A stretch of 64,000 nt of DNA from Triglochin maritima (Eukaryota > Streptophyta > Magnoliopsida > Alismatales > Juncaginaceae). Positions 46,329 to 57,600 of this stretch are shown here, piece after piece (position 1 is the stretch's first letter; each line of letters begins with the position of its first letter). The notes below the pieces were generated by a model. That model ran no database searches and was not told the DNA's origin. It saw nothing but the letters and a program-made list of their open reading frames with translations. A program made the translations under genes and the position numbers. The stretch is taken from positions 33,895,621 through 33,959,620 of the forward strand of contig OY821784.1 of assembly GCA_963682175.1 (NCBI GenBank). The letters run 5' to 3'.

Positions 46329-46677
46329 TGATCGACCGGGGTATCTTCGGATCAGTTAACCGAATGGGGAACGAGTAATCACAATTGGTTGACCGAGATT
46401 GTCTAGAGTGCCTGGAAAATCGGGTTCGGTTAACCAGCGTGAACAGTCAACCGAGAAAGAGTATTTTCGGTAGACCGAAGGTGACACGGTCATCCGATGA
46501 CGATGCTCTAGGAGAAATTTTGGTGAGTTAACAGTCGACCAAGAGAAGACGTGGTTCGTCCGAATTTTTCCAGAATTTTTTTCTAATGGGGATTCGGTCG
46601 ACCGTCTGGCTCACGGTACACCGAACACGTGTTAAAACTAAATGGTTCGGTTAACCGAGAAAAATTCTCGGTCAACC
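46329..46677. repeat. Paired-palindrome array in the family B solo LTR
   Basis: Degenerate GGTNNACC cores recur, with pairs about 19 bp apart (for example GGTAGACC/GGTCATCC near 46469 and GGTCGACC/GGTACACC near 46596). One 21-bp pair lies at 46649/46670. The array ends 180 bp before the TATA box. Confidence 0.8.
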
Positions 46678-46856
46678 GAACAATACGATTTCTTCCTGAA
46701 TTATTAAGAGATTAATTAGATCATGGGTGGATTAATTCCAGATTTAATTAAAATGTTTTAGAGGATGCTTATGTGGCAATTAGAGATTAATTTTAGGAGA
46801 GAATAAGCAAGATATCATGACTAAAGAATAGTTCTTGATAAGGATGTTTTGGGAGC

Positions 46857-46867
46857 CTATAAAAGGA
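46857..46867 (+). promoter_or_regulatory. TATA box of the family B solo LTR
   Basis: CCTATAAAAGG, followed by a CT-rich and leader region, marks the LTR core promoter. Confidence 0.6.
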
Positions 46868-47462
46868 CCCCTCCCCCTACTTGTTTATATGAATGCAAAA
46901 ATTCTTTCGCTCATTATTCTCTCCTTTAATCACCACGAAAATCTCTTATTAACTTTGAGTTGAGGAGATAGGAATCTCAGAAACTCAAAGAGGGGTTATT
47001 AGCTAGATTCTAAGTCTTATTAGAGATTGATTGGCTAGCTCCTTTCTCTCTGATCTTGTTTAGAGTTTGGTGAAAACTTGGAGGCAAATTGGTGGACGAT
47101 TCTACGGGCAATGCGACTCCGGATCTTCGAAATGTTTTAGAGAACCTTAGGGTATGATTATCTCTTTGTGATTTATTTTAATATATGTAGGATTGCATGA
47201 TATTAGAATAAACACAAAGTAATGTACATAAAATTGTTGAAAGTATGAAATCGATCTTGTATGTTGTATTAAATTTTTTAAAATATATACATACATCGGG
47301 ACACGAAATCCTACAAATATGTAATGTGGTTTCGTAATATTTAATAATAATTTCGTGATTTGATAGTCCGAGTTAAATATTTTCGAGTTAAAGTAATTAG
47401 AAGTAGTAATTTCAATTAATATTATATAATTTGTTAAATGTTGTGTAAGAATTAAAATTGTT

Positions 47463-47612
47463 TAATTAAGAAATGATGTGGAGGAAAGAGAGTGTAGGGT
47501 GGGTGGGGTAGCCCGGGCATGATTAAGGGTTTTTTGGGTGGGTGATGTGACGTGATGGAGAGAGGAAGCAGGCCGCCCGGGGGTGGTCCGGGCATGGTTA
47601 AACATGGTCTTA
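47463..47612. repeat. Short MITE-like repeat, copy 3
   Basis: It shares GAAATGATGTGGAGGA and a GATGTGACGTGA word with the repeats at 14871 and 15439, and carries its own inverted GCCCGGGCATG / GGTCCGGGCATGG words. Class uncertain. Confidence 0.4.
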
Positions 47613-47872
47613 TAATACATACGGATTTTAATTTTGATTGGACATTTGTTCAATAAAAATATAAGTTGTATATAGTCGATTGTTTTTTAATTTGTTCGTA
47701 CGGATCATTCGCATGCCCATCATACAGATTTTTTTTATTTTTTTCCTTTTTATAATAATCTTGTTTGGATCAAAGAAATGCAGAATATGATCAGATATAT
47801 GTCTCGGTTATTGTGTTTTTTTAAGTTATATTTTATGAAAAATCTTGAAATTAAAATTTCGAATATGATTAC

Positions 47873-48732
47873 TGTAATGCTCATAATCTTCACTTGGGAC
47901 ACAACAATCAATCACAACTATAAACAAGCGGGAAAAAACATTAACTAAATATCGTCAAGTCGGGACCTCAATTAAAAACATAACATAATGTCAACATCAG
48001 AGTTTAATGCGGAAGGAAAATACAAGAAACTCTAAATTCATACTACAAGATTACTAAGAAGAGTAGGAAATACATGACAACCTAGCACAACAGATCCAGT
48101 CTATGTGTCCCAAGCCTAAGTCGCCTCTAGCGGCCTACCACGTCTCACCTACACACACAAGCCACGCCTAAGTCTTCAAAAACAAGACTTCGTACACCAC
48201 CCCAAACCGACACTGAACAAGGTCACGTCGTCCATACGACGCGTCACCACAAGGCCAAACATGCACCTCGACCCTACCGCGCATCTGATTCACAAGGCAA
48301 CACTCAACTCGCTTTCGCGACAGAATTGTCACACGTCCCAAGACGATCACGTGTCCGAACTATGCAGAGAGTGCACCAACGCAAGACGACACATCTAATC
48401 CACAAGACAACACCCTACTCCAGCCAGGCTGAGTTTCAGTAGTCACTCGTCACAACGCGGATGAGTTGACCAGTCTGCCTTTGGCATGCCTGAGTCCATC
48501 GGTCACTCGTTACAACGCAAGTGGACCCTCCTGGACAACCACAACACAAGGGAAAAACCATAACATCTAGTCATACACGCCTCACACGCCATCCTCACAA
48601 CCCGACCACATGCCCAAGTCCGTGACCAATGCTCTTATGACCACTCGTTACAACGTGAGTGGACAATCAGTTCCATGAACCTCTCACACTTCACACAAGG
48701 CAAGGAGTAAACGTAATTTACCCCCACAACGT
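47873..48732 (-). mobile_element. Antisense Gypsy-like LTR, segment 1
   Basis: It begins TGTAATGC (inverse of a GCATTACA end) and continues with sequence containing three copies of CACTCGTYACAACG (near 48445, 48504 and 48643). It is cut by the Copia insertion at 48733. The sequence resumes after 57525, with a short duplicated stretch. Confidence 0.5.
48655..48730. repeat. 76-bp duplicated flank, left copy
   Basis: This stretch, from CGTGAGTGGACAATCAG to TTTACCCCCACAA, recurs as 57526-57600 on the far side of the Copia element with four differences. It indicates that the Copia element lies between two copies of a short tandem repeat. Confidence 0.85.
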
Positions 48733-49897
48733 TGAAGGGAATGTGTTCTAAAAGTTTTACTTTTAAATGTCAATTATTATGAATTGAATGAAAAATCATT
48801 TTGTTCCTTGTTTATGTTATTCGTCTTTTAGAAGTGTTAAGGAAGAAGCTCTTGGTCCTTAACCGTAGAGGTCTAAAAGATATTGGTTTACATAAAACAA
48901 AAGATATTCGCAATCATGGTAATTAACATGACACATTAATTACCGAGTTAAGATTGTCGTGTTGGTCATAGATCATTGTAGCTCTACAAGTGAGTAACAA
49001 CACGGGTACACAAAAGAGGAAAATATTACTTTTGTATACTGAATAGACCTAATAAGTAAAACATTATAGAATTGTGTTTTCTGTGTCATTAATGTTTTAC
49101 TGTGTCTTTGGTCCTTTGATATGAGACTTATATCCGATTACTTAAGAATTGCTTAATTAGACTAGTGTCTTGAGCTATCGATGAGAGTAGTGTAAATGCA
49201 TTGGTTGGTTAAGTATGACTTTTGTTGGAGAAGATAGTTAGTCAAAAGATTATCATTGCCCCTCTTAATTGAGTGATGATATTAGTGGGTCATTGATAAA
49301 GCAAAGTTATAATGTGCACAATGTGATTTGAGTTAAGTCACATATTTATAACTAGCTTAAAAAGATCAAGAAATGAATACTAATACAAAGATGACACAAT
49401 ACTACTTTGTGTGTGTTCTTAATATCATGAGGCAAGGGACGGACACAAGTGGTGCACTCCATCACTAAATGGATCGGGTTTTGGTTCAAGTGGAATTAAG
49501 ATATCTAACTAATTGGGAGCTATAATGTGTAATGAGATACCGCTTATAGCTTGTGATATTAAGCTCTTAATATCACTGTCAACTTAGTCTAGATCCTCCC
49601 TTAGGTCACACCGCAAAAACCGGGAAACAAGAAGCTTGATTTTTGGTTCATATGATCTGTCGGGTTTCTTATAAAAAATATGACACATGTGATGAACAAG
49701 TGAAATCAATTATGTTGTATATAACATAATTAGAATCATGATAAATTCATATGAGATGCATAAATTATGGGGTGCAATAATTTATTGTTGCATAAGATAA
49801 TATATTGCATAAGTTGTGAATTTGCTAAAACCCCAAAAGTTCAAATTTTGTTGGAAATAAATCCAAAATTTGAAAAGGCAAAATGGGGTAAAAGTTC

Positions 49898-50232
49898 GGT
49901 ATCCGTTATGGTTCGGTCGACCGAAGGATCTGTGGATCGGTCAACCGAAGGATCTGTGGATCGGTCAACCGAACGTGGAACAGATAGTCATAGTTGATTG
50001 ACCGAACGTGACCAAAGTGCCTGGAATTCTGGATTGGTATTCCGAACCAGAAACGGTCGACCGAACAATGTCCAGTTCCGATATTTTCGGTTAACCGAAA
50101 GGCATTCGGTTATAGACAAGAATTCGTCCGATCGGTTAAGGAGAATTTTTCTCCTTAAGAATCGGTCATCCGTCTAATACTCGGTAAAACAATCGTGACA
50201 TATTCGGTTAACCGAGTGTGACTCGGTAAACC
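49898..50232. repeat. Paired-palindrome array in the 5' LTR
   Basis: Pairs at exactly 19 bp lie at 50036/50055, 50089/50108, 50164/50183 and 50206/50225. At the left is a triplet with 24-bp steps (49915, 49939, 49963), produced by a local duplication of GAAGGATCTGTGGATCG. The array ends 182 bp before the TATA box. Confidence 0.9.
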
Positions 50233-50413
50233 GAACCGCGATCGATTTTCTGCCTTTGATAATTAAGAGATTAATTTGATCAAAGGTTGGATTAGCTCCA
50301 AACATTGTCAAACGTTTTGTGGATGCATGCAATGCATTATGGAATTAGTTTGTGAGAGAAAATGTCAAGAAAACATGGCTTAAAAATATCCATGATTGAG
50401 ATTAAGATTGGAG

Positions 50414-50425
50414 CCTATAAATAGG
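50414..50425 (+). promoter_or_regulatory. TATA box of the 5' LTR
   Basis: CCTATAAATAGG is conserved at 57051-57062 in the 3' LTR. Confidence 0.65.
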
Positions 50426-50751
50426 TCCTTATTCTCCCTAATTAAGATATAAGTTTTGCTAATTCTTTTCTCTCCAACCTTGTTTAGGGTTTCGGTGAAC
50501 ACTCGGAGGCATCCGACACAACGAGAAGCGAAGATCGTCTTTCTCAACGTCTCTGGAACATCAAGAAGTTTTAGATAACTTCTAGGTATGAATTTCGGAG
50601 TCCCTTGTGTTTGTTTTAATAAGTTTTTGCAACTAGTTATTAAAACAAACTGACGCATGCATGAAATAAATCGTAGAAAATTGTAATTGATCCTTATTAT
50701 GCATAAAATTTCGAAAAATATATATGCACAATTAAACATGAAATCCTACAA

Positions 50752-50763
50752 TGGTATCAGAGC
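50752..50763 (+). promoter_or_regulatory. Primer-binding site
   Basis: TGGTATCAGAGC, one base after the LTR end, is complementary to the 3' end of plant initiator Met-tRNA and primes minus-strand synthesis. Confidence 0.95.
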
Positions 50764-52162
50764 ATAGGGTTCAATTTTCTTATGATTTAAGGCTGTAAAT
50801 GAATTTAGTTTACCATATAGGATTTAAACAATTCGGTTTACCGATTTTTCGGTCTATGAATGTTTTGTTGATATAATTCTCTATAATAATTCATTTTAAA
50901 TGTTTTAAGTATTTTAAAATATGCCATGTAATTATTAGAATTAATATTTAGACATTAGTCTAACTTACAATAATTTCATTTTATAAAGAAATGATTATTT
51001 TGTAAGAGAATCAATAAAACCGAAAAACTGCGGTTCATCTTTCCATTGGAAATTGGATGGACATCGGTTCAAAATTATTTTTGAACTATGGATGGATGGA
51101 AAACGTTTTTAATGGATTTCAAAATGTTTTTCAAAGAATTGTTTAGGATTCTAGATGATTGATAAACTAGATTGCATAGTTTATTGCGTGCTTGGATGCT
51201 CGAGTTGTCTTTGCAGGAATTGTGAGTTTATATGTTCCAAATCAGCAACTATGAATGTGAATGTATGTAATTATTATTATACAAGGGCTTATTTATTTGT
51301 AAAAGCCAAAATTCTCTCTTTCTGTCTTTTAGATAATTGCATTTGCATATGAGAGATTTTTACATAGGACTTGCACTAGTCGGTTTTTATCGAATGTGAG
51401 GAGCATGTTTATTTTCTGTAAAATCTACATCTCCGGTACAAGAGGAAGTTGCCGCTGCAGCGCATCGATCGAGGATCAAAGATCAGGGATCGAGGATCAA
51501 GGATCGAAGGGAACATATAAACTCACACGATGTGGATTGTGTGAATGGTTTAATTTCTGTTTTTATAATCTTGCTATGCATGTGATGAATGTGTTGAATG
51601 TTAGGATGTGTATGAATAATAATATGCATGATAACCTAAAATTCTGAATCACGTGTTAATATATGAAATTCTCCAAAAAAAGAGAGTAATTTTCCTTCTT
51701 ATTTCATCCACTAGCATCATTGATCGAGGGATACTCTGTTCGCCCTTAGCGGGAGATAGCTCCCTCCATCTTTGGGAATAGTGGGAGATATAATGGTTGT
51801 CTATTGTTGTGCCACAATTAAATATATGAGGTGTGTTTCACCCTAGTGAACCCCAAGTATGTTTAGTTGTGAATACAATGGATAAACGTATCTCGTATCA
51901 AATGAAAATAAGTTTTCTTAACATTACCTAGAGTCCTCGCTCAGTTTTGGGAAAAAGTTTTTCTTACGAGGATATGTCATATTTTCTTACCTTGATATTG
52001 TAATATATTCGATAGCCCTTAGCTAGTCTATATTTCAATTGATAGGATCTTGGTTTGTTGCATTTATGGGCAAAAACTTTATTTGCAGCAATTACATTTG
52101 TATGTATGTATGATAAACATAAAATTGGCATTAAAATCCTGTATGATTTATTTTGTAGAAAA
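50764..52162 (+). other. Long untranslated leader of the Copia element
   Basis: About 1.4 kb separates the primer-binding site from the gag ATG. It is AT-rich and contains a short GGATCAA/GGATCGA repeat cluster (51465-51510). No frame with recognisable motifs is present. It may carry an intron or packaging signals, but the sequence does not show which. Confidence 0.5.
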
Positions 52163-52867
52163 ATGTCGAACATCCAACCTATCGTACGATCCATGATAGA
52201 AAAAACCCTTTTAGCAAATGATGGCTCAAACTTCATTAGTTGGCAACTCAAACTCAACATCGTGTTAAAGTTTGAGAAACTATCTCACATTTTGGAAGGT
52301 CCAATCCCAAAATGGAATGAGAGATTAACCGATGAAGAGAAAGAGGCTAAAGCCAAGTGGGAAGACCAAGAGAACCAAGTTCACGGTCTTATGCTAGCAT
52401 CCATGGGTGACTCGCTTCAAGGGAAATACTTGGATTCAAAACCCAAGAAGACCATGGAGGCTTTGTCTAAGATGTTCATGGATAGTGCCCGAAAGGAGCG
52501 CTATAAGACCATCATCGCACTCACAAGGTGCCATATGGCGGAGGGAACATCGGTATCCATGCATTTTCTCACGATGTAAGGGTACCTTGAGAAGTTGGCA
52601 AAGCTCTCTTCACCAATGCCCGAGGACATTGCTGAAGATATGATTCTTGGCTCTCTAGCCCCGTCCTTTAAGGACTTTGTGATGCACTATCACGTGCGTG
52701 AAAAAGGGGTGAGTCTTGAAGAGCTGCACAACGCTCTCAAAACTGCTGAAGTTGACATGGGCAAGGGTAGGGACAAGCATGTCCATCCGTCCATGGGAGG
52801 AGCCAAAAGATTGGTAAAGGAAAGGGCAAATCTACCAAAAGTGGTTCAATCAAGAGCAAGGGAGTAG
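52163..52867 (+). pseudogene. Copia gag (capsid) with a premature stop
   Basis: The ATG at 52163 opens MSNIQPIVRSMIEKTLL. The UBN2/gag region follows, with NFISWQLKLNIVLK, LASMGDSLQGKY, AKLSSPMPEDIAEDMILGSL and a basic KGRDKHVHPSMGG tail. A TAA at 52577 interrupts it, and the frame then continues unchanged to 52867, where it shifts. Gag would form the particle. The likely wild-type codon at 52577 was CAA or AAA. Confidence 0.85.
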
Positions 52868-53823
52868 GAGGTGCTCATAAGAGTGCCTCGAGGGGGAAAT
52901 CTCAGAAATCTCCAACTCCCAATACGGAGTGCTTTCACTGCGGTGAAAAAGGACACATCCAGCCAAATTACCCCAAGTACAAGGAAGACCTTGACAACGG
53001 AGTGATTGAACGTCGGCGCCCCAAAAAGGCCAAATGTATATTTGTTATTGAAATAAATTTAGCCACCTCTGTCCAGGATTGGGTAATTGATACCGGATCT
53101 TGTGCTCACATAGTTTCTAATGTGCAGCTACTCACGGATAGGAAGGAACTCGTAAGGAACGAGGTAGAATTGAAGGTCAGAAATGGTGCGAACGTTTCTG
53201 CGGTTGCACAAGGTTCAGTGTTGCTTCAATTATGTAGTGGTTTAAATTTATGTCTAAAGAATGTTTATTATGTGTTTTCGATTAGCAAGAACATTATTTC
53301 TGTATCATGCTTAGATATGGATAATTTCAATATAATTATTTCAAATTCTTGCTTGTCTATGTCGAAGAATGGTGTTTTCTATGCAAATGCATTCATAAGG
53401 AATGGTCTCTATTTGCTTGAATTGAATAATAAACAAATATTTAATATCAATAACAAAAAACTTAAGACCACTCACGAGAATGATACTCTCTTGTGGCACT
53501 ATCGTCTTGGTCACATAAATGAAAAACACATCAAGAAATTGCAAGAAGCTAACATTCTTGGTCTACTTGATTTTAAATCATTGGAGACATGCCAACCATG
53601 TATAATGGGAAAAATGACCCAAAAGCCTTTCAAGAAGAAAGGTCCAAGGGCGAGTGGCTTGTTGGATTTGATACATTCTGATGTATGTGGTCCAATGAGT
53701 ACTAGTGCACGAGATGGTTTCGGGTACTTCATTACGTTCACGGATGATTCTAGTCGTTATGGCTATGTTTATCTAATGAGAAACAAAAGTGAGTCCTTTG
53801 ACAAGTTCAAAGAATTCAAGTAG
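52868..53823 (+). pseudogene. Copia zinc knuckle, protease and integrase N-terminus
   Basis: After a frameshift near 52865 the polyprotein continues. The knuckle ECFHCGEKGHIQPNY has Tyr where the last Cys is expected. The aspartic protease motif WVIDTGSCAHI follows, then the GAG-pre-integrase finger (LWHYRLGHINEKH, then CQPC) and the integrase start with the first catalytic Asp in LIHSDVCGPM. A frameshift at about 53820 ends this frame. Confidence 0.88.
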
Positions 53824-54497
53824 AGAACCAACTCGACAAGAAAATCAAGTCTCTACGAACGGATCGTGGAGGTGAGTACTTAAGTGCCGAATTTGACTCA
53901 TACCTAAAGGAGTTTAGTATTGTACCTCAACTTACCCCTCCCGGTACACCTCAGTGGAATGGGGTATCCGAAAGGAGGAATAGGACATTGCTCGACATGG
54001 TTCGGTCAATGATGAGTCATGCGGAATTACCTCTTTACTTTTGGAGTTATGCACTACAAACTGCGGCTTACACACTAAATAATGTTCCATCCAAATCCGT
54101 GGAGAAAACTCCTTATGAGATGTGGAGTGGTAAAACACCCAAGCTCAATTTTCTCAAGATTTGGGGTTGTGAGGCTTACGTCAAGAAATTGATGTCGACC
54201 AAACTTCAACCAAAAGCGGATAAGTGTTTCTTTATAGGTTATCCTCGTGAGACAAGAGGATACTACTTTTGGCATATCACCTCCAATCGAGTGATTGTAG
54301 AGAGGGATGCCACATTTCTAGAAAAGGAATTTCTGGAAAGAGTAAAAAGTAGTGGGAGTAGGGTTGTGCTTGAGAAAACTCATGATACTCTACAAGATCA
54401 TGACATGAATGATGACATTCAAGATCATGAAGGCCCAACCGAGATTCCTTTGGTTAGTGGGAGCATAAGTGAGAGACATTCGCAAGAAATTGTGTGA
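53824..54497 (+). pseudogene. Copia integrase core and C-terminal region
   Basis: In the new frame the integrase continues with the second catalytic Asp (SLRTDRGGEYL) and the catalytic Glu (PQWNGVSERRNRTLL). KTPYEMWSGKTPKL and the IWGCEAYVK block follow. The catalytic D-D-E residues are all present despite the frame break. It ends at a TGA at 54495. Confidence 0.88.
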
Positions 54498-54638
54498 GAA
54501 TCTCAATCATCCCCACCTAGTGTACGTTCAAGAGTTGAACGTGAACCCACTCCTCAAGAGATTGTGGAAGAAGTTTGAGAGACACAAGAAGAACCAAAAG
54601 AACTAAGAAGGTCAACAAGGGAAAGGAAGAAACCCGAC

Positions 54639-55403
54639 TTGTATCTGGGACTTCATGAAATCATGGTACTAGATACCAATGATCCCTTGACCTTCCAAGA
54701 AGCAATGGCAAGTGAAGACTCCAAACTATGGCTTAAGGCCATGGAATCCGAAATAGAATCCATGTATGATAACCAAGTATGGAGCTTGGTTGACCTTCCT
54801 CAAAGGAAAAAGGTCATTCAAAATAAATGGGTTTTCAAGAGGAAGATGGACATGGATGGGAACTTAACAACCTACAAAGCGAGGCTTGTAGCGAAGGGTT
54901 TCACTCAAGTTCAAGGAATTGACTATGATGAAACTTTTTCACCAGTTTCCATGGTCAAGTCTATTCGGATAATGCTCGCTATTACTGCATTTCATGATTA
55001 TGAAATATGGCAAATGGATGTCAAAACGGCGTTCCTTAATGGGAACTTGGAAGAGGATGTGTACATGGTACAACCTCGAGGTTTTGAAGATCCAAAGAAT
55101 AGCGAGAAAGTATGCAAGCTTCAGAGATCCATTTATGGATTGAAGCAAGCATCAAGGAGTTGGAACAAACGCTTTGACGAGAAAGTGAAGAAGCTTCACT
55201 TCATTCAAAGTAAGGAAGAACCTTGTATATACAAGAAGGTTAGTGGGAGCCATGTAGTATTCCTAATCTTATATGTCGATGACATATTGCTCATGGGTAA
55301 TCATATTCCTTTGCTTGAGCAAACGAGAAGTTCATTGAAATCAGCATTTTCAATGAAAGATATGGGTAAGGCTCAATACATCTTGGGAATCAAGATATAT
55401 TGA
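54639..55403 (+). pseudogene. Copia reverse transcriptase
   Basis: The frame covers the usual domain from EAMASEDSKLWLKAMESE through NKWVFKRKMDMDGN, YKARLVAKGFTQ, the catalytic MDVKTAFLNG, YGLKQASRSWN and the catalytic YVDDILLMG to LGIKIY. It is in the same frame as the integrase and separated from it only by TGA codons (54495 and near 54577), consistent with CGA-to-TGA changes. It ends at another TGA (55401). Confidence 0.9.
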
Positions 55404-56267
55404 GATAGATCCCGTAGACTCATTGGCCTCAGTCAACGTGCATACATTGACAAGGTCTTGGAAAGGTTCAAAGTGAACAACTCCAAAAAGGGCAGTGTGC
55501 CAATGAGTATGGGTGTGCAACTCAAGAAGTCTCAACGTGCGCAATCACGTAAGGACTTAGAATACATGAAGGATGTCCCTTATGCTTCAGCAATTGGGTC
55601 GATCATGTACGCGATGACTTGCACAAGACCCGATGTCTCGTATGCTCTAAGCGTGACAAGTCGTTACCAATCCAACGCAGGTCCTGAGCATTGGACTGTG
55701 GTCAAGAATATCCTGAAGTACCTTAACCGGAATAAGGATAAGATTCTTGTTTATGGAGGACAAAGGGAGTTGATAGCCGAAGGGTACTCGGATGCGAGTT
55801 TCATGAGTGATCCAGACGATAGAAGGTCGCAATCAGGATACGTCTTTCTTCTGAATGGTGGAGCTGTGAGTTGGCGTAGCTGGAAGCAAACCACTACGGC
55901 CGATTCAACCACCGCTTCAGAAGGAATGGTTGTCGCTGAAGCGAGCAAGGAAGGAGTGTGGATCAAGAAGTTTCTTGAAGAGCTTGGAGTAGTTCCCACG
56001 AGCGAGGGACCCATTGAGCTATTTTGCGATAATAGTGCATCTATCTCGTAAATCAAGGATCCTAGATCACACCACAAAGTGAAGTACATGGATCGTAAGT
56101 ACTTTGTGACACGTGACCTCATCGACGAAGGCAAAATAAATCTTTTATGGGTGGACACCAACAGCAACACAGCTGATCCATTCACAAAACCCTTATCCCA
56201 AGCCAAGGGCGAAATGCATTTCGAGTCCATGGGATTGAGGAACCATGTAGATTGGCTTGATGATTGA
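55404..56267 (+). pseudogene. Copia connection domain and RNase H
   Basis: It continues in frame past the TGA at 55401: RLIGLSQRAYIDKVLERF, YASAIGSIMYAMTCTRPD, then RNase H with the catalytic Asp in GYSDASFMSD and SQSGYVFLLNGGAVSW. A TAA near 56049 interrupts before HHKVKYMDRKYFVTRDLI and ADPFTKPL near the C-terminus. The usual TTEAEY block reads TTASEGMV, so the conserved Glu-Ala-Glu is not kept. Confidence 0.88.
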
Positions 56268-56336
56268 TATGTAATGGGGTTTACCCTGGTTATTATTTTT
56301 TTATACATTATGTATGTGAAAGAAAACTTTAATAAC

Positions 56337-56347
56337 AAGTGGGAGAT
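56337..56347 (+). promoter_or_regulatory. Polypurine tract
   Basis: AAGTGGGAGAT directly precedes the 3' LTR and primes plus-strand synthesis. Confidence 0.85.
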
Positions 56348-57525
56348 TGAAGGGAATGTGTTCTAAAAGTTTTACTTTTAAATGTCAATTATTATGAATT
56401 GAATGAAAAATCATTTTGTTCCTTGTTTATGTTATTCGTTTTTTAGAAATGTTAAGGAAGATGCTCTTGGTCATTAACCGTAGAGCTCTAAAAGATATTG
56501 GTTTACATAAAACAAAAGATATTCACAATCATGGTAATTAACCTGAGACATTAATTACCGAGTTAAGATTGTCGTGTTGGTCATAGATCATTGTAGCTCT
56601 ACAAGTGAGTGACAACACGAGTACACAAAAGAGGAAAATATTACTTTTGTATACTGAATAGACATAATAAGTAAAACATTATAGAATTGTGTTTTCTGTG
56701 TCATTAATGTTTTACTGTGTCTTTGGTCCTTTGATATGAGACTTATATCCGATTACTTAAGAATTTGCTTAATTAGACTAGTGTCTTGAGCTATCGATGA
56801 GAGTAGTGTAAATGCATTGGTTGGTTAAGTATGACTTTTGTTGGAGAAGATAGTTAGTCAAAAGATTGTCATTGCCCTTTTTAATTAATTGATGATATTA
56901 GTGGGCCCCTTGATAAAGCAAAGTTATAATATGCACAATGTGATTTGAGTTAAGACACATATCTATAACTAGTTTAAAGAGATCAAGAAATGAATACTAA
57001 TACAAAGATGACACAATACTAATACAAAGATGACACAATACAAAGATTGGAGCCTATAAATAGGTCCTTATTCTCCCTAATTAAGATATAAGTTTTGCTA
57101 ATTCTTTTCTCTCCTAATTCACCACAAAAAGGTCACGAAAATTCTCTTAAATTCTAAGTCTTTGGAAGGAGAAATCTCAGAGACTAAGGAAGGGGTTTGT
57201 AGCTAGATTCTAAGCTAGTTTGGAGATTGATTGACTAGCTCCTTTCTCTCCAACCTTGTTTAGGGTGTCGGTGAACACTCGGAGGCATCTGGTGCAACGA
57301 GAAGCAACGATCGTCTTCCTCAACGTCTCTGGAACATCAAGAAGTTTTAGAGATTTTCTAGGTATGAATTTTGGAGTCCATTGTGTTTGTTTTAATAAGT
57401 TTTTGAAACTAGTTATTAAAACAACCTGATGCATGCATGAAATAAATCGTAGAAAATTGTAATTGATCCTTATTATGCGTAAAATTTCGAAAAATATATA
57501 TGCACAATTAAACATGAAATCTACA
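56348..57525 (+). repeat. 3' LTR of the family B Copia element (1178 bp, deleted)
   Basis: It starts TGAAGGGAATG and ends ATCTACA. Compared with the 5' LTR it lacks about 1 kb, from near 49410 to near 50400, which removes the whole palindrome array. It keeps about 150 bp of leader that the 5' LTR lost. A TACAAAGATGACACAATAC repeat marks the deletion joint (57000-57045). Confidence 0.92.
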
Positions 57526-57600
57526 CGTGGTGGACAATCAGTTCCATGAACCTCGCACACATCACACAAGGCAAGGGGTAAACGTAATTTACCCCCACAA
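57526..57600. repeat. 76-bp duplicated flank, right copy
   Basis: It matches 48655-48730 apart from four differences, including one missing A. Confidence 0.85.

Larger units (their letters stand above)
45145..47315 (+). mobile_element. Solo LTR, family B (2171 bp)
   Basis: It begins TGAAATGAATGTG, ends TCCTACA and is flanked by the perfect target duplication AATAT (45140-45144 and 47316-47320). It matches the LTRs of the complete element at 48733-57525 in order: GTGTTCTAAAAGTTTTAC, the GTAATTAACATG block, the palindrome array, CCTATAAAAGG and the leader. No internal region remains. Confidence 0.93.
48733..50750 (+). repeat. 5' LTR of the family B Copia element (2018 bp)
   Basis: It begins TGAAGGGAATG and ends TCCTACA. 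It holds the palindrome array (49898-50232) and a TATA box at 50414. Relative to the 3' LTR and the solo LTR it lacks about 150 bp of leader after TTCTTTTCTCTCC (near 50477). Confidence 0.95.
48733..57525 (+). mobile_element. Complete but defective Copia-type LTR retrotransposon, family B
   Basis: It consists of a 5' LTR (48733-50750), a primer-binding site for initiator Met-tRNA (50752-50763), a leader of about 1.4 kb, gag, protease, integrase, reverse transcriptase, RNase H (52163-56267), a polypurine tract and a 3' LTR (56348-57525). The domain order PR-IN-RT-RH identifies Copia. Several stops and frameshifts make it non-autonomous. Flanking bases AACGT and CGTGG match only in part as a target duplication. 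Confidence 0.95.

Noticed and set aside
55751..56338. 195-residue minus-strand frame
   Set aside because: It is a shadow of the Copia RNase H coding region on the opposite strand.
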